64,000 bases of DNA from Nephrocerus scutellatus (Eukaryota; Arthropoda; Insecta; Diptera; Pipunculidae): positions 95,764,249 through 95,828,248 of the forward strand of contig OX352762.1 of assembly GCA_947095585.1 (NCBI GenBank), read 5' to 3'. Made by a program: the position numbers and the translations under genes. Every line of letters begins with the position of its first letter. The first letter of the stretch is position 1. Shown here piece after piece: positions 32,870 to 41,854 of this stretch. Under the pieces are notes generated by a model. It ran no database searches and was not told where the DNA came from. It worked only from the letters and a program-made list of their open reading frames with translations.

Positions 32870-33170
32870 ATTTCTTCTTTTGCGTTTGGCGTGTGGCGGA
32901 TGTGATGCGTGTGAAAGTAGGTTTCTCAACTTCTTTGAGTTCATTTTTAACCAACTTTCATATGTCTTACAGAGCTGACAATTTGTGCGTAACTCAGTCT
33001 CATGGGACATTTCTGAGCGGGCGCATGCGTGACATGCCGCGTGTGCTGCGTGTAAAAGTTGGTTTTTTATTTGTAAAGATCTTGGGGATAGGTGTAAAAT
33101 ATTAAAAGCGTGTGGCTTGTATTTGTGTGTGTGACGCGTGTTTTTCGTGTGGTGCGTGTGACGATTAATG
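32870..33170. repeat. GCGTGT / ACCAACTTTCA repeat
   Basis: Contains GTGTGGCGGATGTGATGCGTGTG and several GCGTGTG words, plus the block shared with 27840-28040. It is related in wording to the GCGTGT array at 63470-63850. Confidence 0.5.
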
Positions 33171-33528
33171 TGTGTAAATTAAACTAAATAAGTTTTTAGC
33201 ATGTATATGAAATATCGTTATTGCATGATAATATCATACTCCCTATCTGATGTGTTGTTTCGTATGTTTATACATCAATTTTCGTGAGTCCTATTAGTCA
33301 CACTTTTGCTTCCCTATTCTGCTATGCATCAATAACAAAAAAATTTGATCTAGAATCTATGATCAGAATTATTTAGCATACAAATGAATATTATGGTCAA
33401 ATAAGTTTTCTATTATAAAACAAATTAAAAGAATATATTATACTATTGAATAAGAACAGTTTAAGATTTATTCTCTGCTTTTTAATTTAGCATAACTTAT
33501 TAAATAACTAATTAACTTTTCTCTATAG

Positions 33529-33690
33529 TGAGTTCAAATGTATTGTTCACCGAATAAACTCCGTTGTTCCCGAAGACTATTTTCTTTCGCCGACACCGTT
33601 TCTACTTTTCATTCAAGATATATGCTTTCCGCTACTGCAAATTCAATTCATTCTTTCGCTGATGACAGCACTGTCATACAACCCATTGTA
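33529..33690 (+). pseudogene. LINE-A scrap around the FADD motif
   Basis: A degenerate frame ends in SIHSFADDSTV, matching the catalytic IHxFADDSTL block of LINE-A. The preceding PQGSVLSPTLFLIFINDLL block is recognisable only as scrambled residues. About 50 codons. Confidence 0.55.
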
Positions 33691-33929
33691 TATAAGATTT
33701 ATAAGAAAAATTATGTAACGTTCTTCATCTTATAGATAGTACAAAGTTCAAGTTAAAATAAAACCCATATTACTTTTGGAGAATTTATTAAAACCTTTTA
33801 TACAGTGAGTTCTACTAAGTCTGCAAGAATACTCTTTTTATTCAAATCATCAATCAATAATATAATATAATTTTCTTTTAAATTTTGCAAGCACGTAAGT
33901 CGGCTTACATGTGTATAATGATATGCTAT

Positions 33930-33933
33930 ATGC
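33930..33933 (+). repeat. 4-bp target duplication, left (solo LTR)
   Basis: ATGC, repeated at 35958-35961. Confidence 0.7.
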
Positions 33934-34084
33934 TGTGAAAAACAAAATTCTTGTGGCCGAATTTTGTTCACACAAAACATGCCACAAGCAGATATGAAAG
34001 TAAAACGACAACATCAACATCACGCCACCGGACTGGCCAATCACATCGCAGCACGTGACTTAAGAATTTTGCAAAACAAAATGG

Positions 34085-34125
34085 TATAAAAGGGCGAGCA
34101 CGCAGGCAATCGCTCTCTTAGTCGT
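34085..34125 (+). promoter_or_regulatory. LTR core promoter
   Basis: GGTATAAAAGGGCG holds the TATA box at 34085-34090. The likely start is in CTCTTAGTCGTTT, 30-35 bp downstream. Spacing is normal for an RNA polymerase II promoter. Confidence 0.7.
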
Positions 34126-34136
34126 TTTCTTTATTA

Positions 34137-35105
34137 CTGAGCATATCGCTGCCAACGTCGTCCACTGCCGTCGTACAACATAAATTCGCTGTGTGGCTTC
34201 CCCGTAGGTTTTACGCTAGTACAGCGCAGCATATCGCTGCCAACGTCGTCCACTGCCTTCGTTACAACTCTGCCGTCGTACAACGTAATTTCGCTGTGTG
34301 GCTCCCCCGCAGGTTTTACGCTAGTACAGCGCAGCACATCGCTGCCAACGTCGTCCACTGCCTTCGTTACAACTCTGCCGTCGTACAACGTAATTTCGCT
34401 GTGTGGCTTCCCCGTAGGTTTTACGCTAGTACAGGGCAGCACATCGCTGCCAACGTCGTCCACTGCCTTCGTTACAACTCTGCCGTCGTACAACGTAATT
34501 TCGCTGTGTGGCTCCCCCGCAGGTTTTACGCTAGTACAGCGCAGCACATCGCTGCCAACGTCGTCCACTGCCTTCGTTACAACTCTGCCGTCGTACAACG
34601 TTATTTCGCTGTGTGGCTCCCCCGCAGGTTTTACGCTAGTACAGCGCAGCACATCGCTGCCAACGTCGTCCACTGCCTTCGTTACAACTCTGCCGTCGTA
34701 CAACGTAATTTCGCTGTGTGGCTCCCCCGCAGGTTTTACGCTAGTACAGCGCAGCATATCGCTGCCAACGTCGTCCACTGCCTTCGTTACAACTCTGCCG
34801 TCGTACAACGTAATTTCGCTGTGTGGCTCCCCCGCAGGTTTTACGCTAGTACAGCGCAGCACATCGCTGCCAACGTCGTCCACTGCCTTCGTTACAACTC
34901 TGCCGTCGTACAACGTAATTTCGCTGTGTGGCTCCCCCGCAGGTTTTACGCTAGTACAGCGCAGCATATCGCTGTCAACGTCGTCCACTGCCTTCGATAC
35001 AACTCTGCCGTCGTACAACGTAATTTCGCTGTGTGGCTCTCCCGTAGCTTTTACGCTAGTACAGCGCAGCATATCGCTGCCAACGTCGTCCACTGCAGCC
35101 GTAAC
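34137..35105. repeat. Tandem array, 105-bp unit (about nine copies)
   Basis: GCAGCAxATCGCTGCCAACG recurs at 34226, 34331, 34436, 34541, 34646, 34751, 34856, 34961 and 35066, exactly every 105 bp. A shortened first unit starts at 34137. Units differ at only a few positions. Because 105 is a multiple of 3 and the unit has few stops, frames of more than 300 codons stay open on both strands. The minus-strand frame repeats a 35-residue unit containing HSEITLYDGRVV. It lies downstream of the TATA box inside the LTR, so it would form part of a transcript leader. I see no reason to call it a protein. Confidence 0.95.
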
Positions 35106-35164
35106 CCCGCCGTCGCACGACCCTTCTAGGGTTTACGATCGTCTCACGTTCACGCTCACGCATC

Positions 35165-35815
35165 GCTCAGGATTCTCACTTGTCTCAGGCGCATGCCCAC
35201 AAGTCGCTCAGGATTGTCGCTCGCCTTGAATTACGCTCACGCCTCGCTCAGGAATCTCACTTGCTTCAGGCGCATGCCCACAAGTCGCTCAGGATTGTCG
35301 CTCGCCTCGAACGACGCTCACGTATCACTTAGGAATCTCACTTGTCTCAGGCGCACGCCCACTAGTCGCTCAGGATTGACGCTCGCCTTGAACTACGCTC
35401 GCGCCTCGCTCAGGAATCTCACTTGTCTCAGGCGCATGCCCACAAGTCGCTCAAGATTGTCGCTCACCTTGAACTACGCTCACGCCTCGCTCAGGAATCT
35501 CACTTGTCTCCGGCGCACGCCCACAAGTCGTTTAGGATTGTCGCTCGCCCCGAACGACGCTCGCGCCTCGCTCAGGAATCTCACTTGTCTCAGGCGCACG
35601 CCCACAAGTCGCTCAGGATTGTCGTTCGCCTTGAACTACGCTCACGCCTCGCTCAGGAATCTCACTTGTCTCAGGCGCACGCCCACAAGTCGCTCAGTAT
35701 TGACGCTCATCCAAGGCGCATCGCTCAGGACTTACGCTCGTCTAAGGCTAGAACACCGCTCGGGACTTACGCTCATCTAAGACTAGCGCATCGCTCAGGA
35801 TTTATGCTTGTCCTA
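35165..35815. repeat. Tandem array, 81-bp unit (about seven copies)
   Basis: GGAATCTCACTTG recurs at 35251, 35332, 35413, 35494, 35575 and 35656, exactly 81 bp apart. Each unit holds CAGGCGCACGCCCACAAG and CGCTCAGGATTGTCGCTCG. From 35720 the units shorten to about 40-45 bp (GCATCGCTCAGGACTTACGC). The length is again a multiple of three, so overlapping frames remain open. Confidence 0.92.
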
Positions 35816-35845
35816 GACTTAAACTATAAGTAATACGAAAAGAGA

Positions 35846-35851
35846 AATAAA
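35846..35851 (+). terminator. LTR polyadenylation signal
   Basis: AATAAA about 110 bp before the LTR end, after both arrays. It fits the R/U5 boundary of an LTR. Confidence 0.6.
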
Positions 35852-36174
35852 GAAATACAATTTGAAGAGTCACCAAATATAAATTTTATTGTAACGACCC
35901 CCTTCCTCTGAACCCTGGTCACACTGAGTTCACCCCGGCTGGGAAAACTCCGTTACAATGCTTGCGAGAGCGTGAGCTTGAGTTTTGAATGCGGACCGTA
36001 TTAATGCGAAAATCCAAAGGTTGACAAAGCATTTCACATTCGTAGTGTACAGCTTAAGAAAGAATCTCTAAACTTAAGAGTATTTTTAAAGAGAATGACG
36101 AGTTTTTCGGTTTGCTCGATGATAATAGCTTGACGAGTGGAGACTGCATTGGCTTTTTGAACCGTTAAATTCTA

Positions 36175-38812
36175 CTCTGTTATGTTCCCCCATTTTATTA
36201 TGCTGTCCAGTCTGATTGTTTCGGAATTCAGTTGGCCTGGTTACAACTTGGTGCCATTATTTCTTCCCCAAAGCGGGTTCGCTTTCTCTGTACGTAGTGA
36301 TGAAGCTTATCAAACCCAAGCACAGTTTAACCATTGCTCTACGGCGGAATTAAATTCCATTTGGCTAAAAGTCAAATTGCGTAAGCATAACATTTTTTAT
36401 TTTCAAAAGCCCTAATTTAGACAGTAACTCAACTTATAATGAGTTAGATGCACTGTCTGACTCAATTTCTAGAATCGTATCACTTGATCCATATATGAAA
36501 TCATCATTGCAGGCAATCATAATGTACACAATTCTAGTTGGCTTCGCAATTCAGGCTAGACAACTTCACAAGGAATGGATGTTGAGTTCTTTGCTGTTTA
36601 AACAATCTCTGACTTGTGAATGAGCTTGCTAGAATCTCCGAAATTGCAAGTTTGCAAGTCGACTAGTTTCTTACTTCTCCTCATAATGAGTACAACGTCA
36701 GTGTATAATCGCCTACTAGAAACCGTGAGGTATGTTTTGGTTCTATAAGAAAAACCCCAATGTGGAAAACCAAACCAAATTTAGGGAAGTCAGGAATGAT
36801 TGCAATGTCCAATGAGTCAAATTCGAATATGACCAGAAACAGAGACAAAAAATACTTCAATGTCCTAAAGAAAGCAAGAATTTTTGGTCACTCATGAAAC
36901 GAATTAAAAAAACTGCCTCGTCATCAATTCCAAAGCTTATTCACAATCACATATTCCAACCGTAAGCCTTTACCTTCCAAGAGTCGAAAACTCTATGGGG
37001 CTTATCTACTTTCTTACTCGTAGGGTAGCTAGAGTATTGAATGATCGCAACATCCATTTATTTTATTCTTCTGGAGTCTTCCCAAGGAGTTGTAAAACAG
37101 CCTTAATTGAGCCTGTTCCCAAAAAGGGCATATCGTCATCTCTTTCCTCGTACCGACCCTAAGCGCTAACATCTGTAGTTTATATGGTCACGGAGACGCT
37201 GATTAATCGTAATCTTATGTAATGCCTTAAATCAAAGGATATCCTAAGCGACTAGCAGTATGGTTTTCGTGAAACGAATTAAAAATACTGCCACGTCTTC
37301 AATTACAACGCTCATTCTCAATGACATTCAAACTGTCAGCTCTATAGACAAGGCCAATCTGCTTGCTTCACTTTTCGCAGCTAGCTCCACGCCATCGGTA
37401 CTTGCAAGAGTGGAATCCTTTTATGGGACAGATTTACTTTCGTACTCATCAAGTGACTAGTGTATTAAATGATCGCAACATTCATGAATCTGTTGGGCCT
37501 GATATAGTTTTGAAGAAGTGTTTTCCAACGTTGGCATTGCCACTGCGCTTTTCCGTTTCTATTGTTCTTTTGGAGTCTTCCCAAGGAATTGGATAACAGC
37601 CTTTATTTAGCCTGTTCCTAATAAAGGCGAACCGTCAACTCTTTCCTTGTACCGACCAATTACGCAAACATTCATACATTCTAAGGTCATGGAAACTCTG
37701 ATCAATCATAAGCTTTTGCAATACCTTGAATCGCTTGAAATCTTTAGCGACCCCCAGTACGGTTTTCGTAGGCAACTTTCCACAGGTGATCTGATGGCTT
37801 ATCTGACTGAAAAGTGGAACCAGTCTATTAACAAATTCGATGAAAGCGAAGTTGTTGCACTCGATATTTCCAATGCATTTGACAGAGTCTGGCATCAAGC
37901 TCTTTTGTCTAAAATGAATACCTATGGAATTGATAAGTCCCTTCTTAATTAAACTAGTAACTACCTTTCTGACCGTTCAATCCAGGTCGTATATTGGAAG
38001 GTTTCAAATCTAATGTTCATCGCATAAATGTCGGTGTTCCTCAAGGCTTTGTTTTGTCTCCGACACTTTCAGATTTTCATTAACGATCTCCTATCCACCA
38101 CTTCTTTTCCAATCCATTCTTTTGCTAACGACAGCACTCTTAGATTTTCATATAATTTCACGCTTTCTGCACGCCCCTCTTCGTCACAAGTGGAACTTGA
38201 ACAACAACCTATGTTTTGTCTGGGCAGGTACCCCAAAGATCACATTGCATCTACTAGACAGAATTCAGAACCGCGCGATAAAACTTATGGGTGACGCAAA
38301 TATCGCGAAAACAATCGAATTGCTTGAACATCGTAGGAATTTTTCTTGCTTGGCACTGTTTTATCGCTTTTTCCACAAGCGAGGTTCAGAAGAAGCGTGT
38401 GTACATTATAAAAAGAAAAAAAGGCAACGTTGTTTAGGTGATCTGATGGCATATCTCACTGAAAAATGGAACCAGTCTATTCGCAAATTTGGTGAAAGCC
38501 AAGTTGTCCACTCGATATTTCCAGGGCGTTTGGCAGAGTCTTTTGTCGAAAAAGAAAGCCTATAGATCCAGATCGTATTGGACGGTTTTAAATACAGTAT
38601 TCACCGCATAAACGCCGATGTTTCCCAAGGCTCTGTTTTGTCTCCGTTACTCTTTCTCATTTTCATTAATGATCTCCTTTCCCCTACTTCTAATCCAATT
38701 CATTCTTTAAGCACCAAAAATAATAAATACATTTTTTATCCCCAGTCAAATTTCAAAGACATTTCAATAACCTGCCTTCATAAATTTGTATTTTTAGTCT
38801 GATTTCACGTAG
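36175..38812 (+). pseudogene. LINE-A, rearranged multi-part copy
   Basis: Starts in the endonuclease with SEFSWPGYNLVPLFLPQSG, VRSDEAYQTQAQFNHCST and WLKVKLRKHN (36216-36396). The linker and RT-start blocks then appear twice. FVKRIKNTA-type and RVLNDRNIH-type blocks are at 36890-37060 and again at 37262-37500. A better RT stretch follows at 37647-37950: HSKVMETLINHKLLQYLES, YGFRRQLSTGDLMAYLTEKW, VVALDISNAFDRVWHQALL. The palm is broken after that (38041-38150). A post-palm piece is at 38215-38350, and a second partial RT lies at 38430-38810. There are many stops. At least two copies or an internally duplicated copy are mixed here. Confidence 0.75.
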
Positions 38813-39589
38813 AACGGCTGATATCGCTATTTATAAAAAAATCAAAAAGGCTTAACTAACACAATAAGATACTCTCGAAACGAACAAAACAAGGTCGTAT
38901 ATTTTCTATCATCAATCTCAAATCAATAACAAAAATACTAGAATGTAAAAGGAAATTGTAATTTTGGTTTGGGTTAGAAAAATCTCATATACGCTTTAGC
39001 AGCATTTCAACCTGTCCCTGTAAAATCAATTCCGATTTTATTTTCATTTATACAGGAGAGTTACGAAAATCTCAAAAATTTTATACACGTTTACTACATA
39101 AGCACTAAATCTTCGGTGGAGTAGGGATTCAATAAAATTTTGCAATAAATCAATGAAAGGAGATGTACAAAAATGCACAAAATTGGACTTCGTTTAAATT
39201 TCAATTCAATTTTATTATACAATGAATCAATTTGGATCTAGATGCTCATAGAACACCACATATTAGCCAAATGAGCAAAGGGCAAAAGTTTAAATAAAAT
39301 ATATTATGCACCCCGAGATATTATAAATTATTCATAGGGTGGTATAAGTGAAAATAAAAGTGGCGTAATGTGTTAAGTAGCTTACTGTTAATACGAGAAT
39401 ACTCGTAATAATATTCATACTGAAAATGAGGTTCGTTCTTTTTGGCTGGCATTATTCAATCGGTTATTCTCTTGAGTTTATCTCTTTCTACGAAATTTTT
39501 TATTAAAAAAAATTAAAAAAACAAATATTTTTCATTTTACCGATTCTATCTGAAAAAAATGGATTAAAAAAAAACTAAGAAATTTTTTA
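38813..39589. other. Intron, AT-rich, nothing recognised
   Basis: Very A/T rich. No coding blocks or shared repeats seen. Confidence 0.4.
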
Positions 39590-40084
39590 TATCTCTCCTA
39601 TTCTTCTGGACTCTTCCCGAGAAGTTGGAAAACAGCCTTTGTCCAGCGAGCCGTCGTCTCCGTCTCCTTCTTTGGACCAACCCATAGCACTTACATCAAT
39701 TCTTTCCAAGGTCATGGAAAGGTTGATCAATTTTCAGTTCATGAAATATCTTGAAACCAACGAAATCCTTAGTGACCGGCAGTATGGATGGCATGGGCAA
39801 ATGTTCTACTGGTGATCTGATAGTATATTTCACCGAAGAGTGGAACTGGTCTTTGCATCAATTTGAAGAAAGCAAAGCTGTTGCACTCGATATTTCTAAG
39901 GCATTTGACAGAGTTTAGCATCAAGCTCTTTTGTCCAAAATGCGGTTGGGTTTCAAGTCTAAACTAAACATAACTTAAACGCTGGCGTTCCTCAGGGCTC
40001 TGCTTTGTCCCTGATACTCTATCTCATTTTATGAATAATTTCTTATCTCTGACTTCTAATCCAATTCACTCTTTCGCTGACGAC
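39590..40084 (+). pseudogene. LINE-A reverse-transcriptase fragment, left of the hAT insertion
   Basis: Frames in pieces read SSGLFPRSWKTAF, STGDLIVYFTEEWN-like, SKAVALDISKAFDRV-like and LTSNPIHSFADD. The FADD motif is cut at CTGACGAC by a hAT-type element. Many substitutions and frame changes. Confidence 0.7.
40077..40084 (+). repeat. 8-bp target duplication, left (hAT)
   Basis: CTGACGAC, repeated at 41745-41752. Confidence 0.85.
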
Positions 40085-40554
40085 CAGCGTTGCCATAATG
40101 ACGTTAATATCGTCATTTTGAGGTTTTCACTTTAAGAATACGGTGGGACGTTTTCTCAACGGGTCGTAGTACAAAAACGACGTTTTTCAGAAATAAACCA
40201 CGAAATATTTTTTTTCATTAATTAATTACTAACTACCTATTCTTTGATTCCAGGTAAATTGTTTGTAGGGCAAAATACTCTACTACAAGCTACACATACC
40301 AAACCTACAAAAACGAAAAAAAACTTTACTACATTTCTCTTCTGTACATTTACGAAGATCATCATATTTTTTTTCATAAAAGTATTTTCTCTTCTTCGTT
40401 GATATGATTTCTTGTTGTTCTCGTTCGCTCTGTTCAGTTCATTGGTTTAGCTTAGTAGTTTGTCTGTTTGCTGCCAGTTTGGTTTCAGTTGATAGTCAAA
40501 ATGAGCTTGGATTGAAATTAAGCAAAATATTTCAACAATTTGTAAGTTTTAATA

Positions 40555-40925
40555 TCTTTTACATAGTAAAAGGAAAATTTTTGAACTCGGTATTTTTGCA
40601 GATTTACCCATTTCCGTATCTCCTGAGTCAGAAAAAGCAAACAAATGCCTGTCTGTCTGTATCCACTCTACGACGCCCAGACGGCTGAACTTATGGGGGT
40701 GAAAACTCATATTTTAGCTTTTTACATAAATTGGGAGGGGCCAGTTGATTTTGACGGAAATGGGACAACCGGAAGTGGAACTTTACCTGGACAGTTTTTT
40801 GAGTTTTGGCAAATATCTTAAAAAGTAAAGTGCTTATGAGAAATCTTTTAAGTGCAAAAGAAATTTAAAAAAAAAAACAAATAATTTTTTGTAAAAAAAC
40901 GGCATATAAAAATTTAACTTTTTTG
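40555..40925 (+). repeat. CCCAGACGGCTGAACT repeat, copy 4
   Basis: Full-length copy, matching 4829-5215 at its 3' two thirds and 24545-24775 at its 5' third, nested in the hAT-type element. Confidence 0.6.
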
Positions 40926-40929
40926 TTAA

Positions 40930-41265
40930 TTCTCTAGTCGGACATAAACATCCCGCAGTTTGAATAAAATTAGATTTTTTAAAGAATTATATGGGAGCCC
41001 TTCGGTGCTGGGGCCTGATAACTTCCAAATTTTTAGAAAAAGTGTTGTCCATCGGAGATACACATGTGTATAAAATTTAAAGAAAATCGGCTATTATTTT
41101 CATGAAATTTGTACGGGAGCACAGTGACCCTAGGTCCCGATCTTTACCAAATTTTTAAAAAAGTGTTGTCAATCGGAGATACACATGTGTATAAAATTTG
41201 AATAAAATCATGTACACTATTTTTTATGAAATTTGTATCGGTTTCACCCGTATTGTTTGTTAATA
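40930..41265 (+). repeat. TTCTCTA minisatellite element, partial
   Basis: TTAATTCTCTAGTCGGACATAAACAT start, then two and a half units with TCGGAGATACACATGTGTATAAAATTT. No terminal TAGAGAATTT. Confidence 0.6.
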
Positions 41266-41744
41266 ATTGTTAAAATATTTTATTTTTTCCATTCATCAAA
41301 CGCGCCACACGAGACTCACGGCACGCGTCACATGCGGATTATCAAAACTGGCCACTCATATTAGCCTTCTAGGTAGTGCGAAAGGTGGTTAAAAAGGACC
41401 TCAAAAAAATTACACCACATGTTACACACGGAATATAAATAATGTTATTTGGGACTTAGACACTCTCTAGGTCGTGTGGAAGGCGCTTAAAAAGGACCTC
41501 AAATTAGTCGAAAATACAGTCAAAAAGGGGTCAAGTCAAGTTAAATAAAAAAATAAAAGTCGTATTGTGGCCAACCTCCATTTTTTTTACTTTCTATATT
41601 TAGCTTTAAAAAACATGAACTAAATCAAAAAACCCCCTTTTCTACAGAATACTTACTGGTTTTAGGGTTTTCAGCAAATGACGTTTTTTACGTTTTTATT
41701 CTTTGAATAATTACGTTTTCGTTTTATTTTTTCTGGCAAAACTG

Positions 41745-41852
41745 CTGACGACAGCACACTCAGCTTCTTAACTTAAATGCTGGAGTTCCTCAGGGCTCTG
41801 TTTTGTCCCCGATACTCTTTCTTAATGATCTCTTATCTGTGACTTTTGTTTA
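41745..41852 (+). pseudogene. LINE-A fragment between two insertions
   Basis: After the right target duplication it reads GACGACAGCACACTCAGC (the FADD continuation). It then jumps to the upstream block NAGVPQGSVLSP and a broken NDLLSVTF. The host LINE-A was therefore already rearranged before the hAT insertion. It ends where a minus-strand LINE-A copy begins. Confidence 0.65.
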
Positions 41853-41854
41853 TA

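Larger units (their letters stand above)
33934..35957 (+). mobile_element. Solo LTR of a retrotransposon (gypsy-type likely)
   Basis: A 2024-bp segment beginning TGTGAAAAAC and ending CCGTTACA. The ends are TG...CA with TGT/ACA inverse, and ATGC flanks both sides. Inside, in order, are a TATA box (34085), an initiator-like TTAGTCG about 30 bp on, two minisatellite arrays, an AATAAA signal (35846) and a GC-richer last 70 bp. No gag, pol, primer-binding site or second LTR is nearby, so it is best read as a solo LTR left by recombination. A 4-bp duplication fits gypsy-type better than copia or BEL (5 bp). The plus-strand orientation follows from TATA and AATAAA. Confidence 0.78.
40085..41744. 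mobile_element. hAT-type non-autonomous DNA transposon
   Basis: 1660 bp with ends CAGCGTTGCCA and TGGCAAAACTG: an 11-bp terminal inverted repeat with two mismatches, of the CAGxGTTGCCA type found in hAT elements. It is flanked by the 8-bp duplication CTGACGAC, and it interrupts the FADD codons of LINE-A. No transposase frame is visible. The interior is made of other repeats: a copy of the CCCAGACGGCTG repeat (40555-40925) and TTCTCTA minisatellite units (40930-41260). The outer 100-150 bp at each end are rich in ACGTTTT and AAAACGT words. Confidence 0.85.

Noticed and set aside
34134..35093. Reading frames of over 300 codons on both strands
   Set aside because: They arise from a 105-bp tandem repeat whose length is a multiple of three and lie inside an LTR. 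The residue pattern is purely periodic and both strands are equally open.
34137..35720. CRISPR-like regular spacing
   Set aside because: Whole units repeat with no unique spacers, and the context is a eukaryotic LTR.
35193..35833. Overlapping frames rich in Arg, Ser, Leu and His
   Set aside because: Product of the 81-bp tandem array. Frames overlap in the same strand and have no other support.
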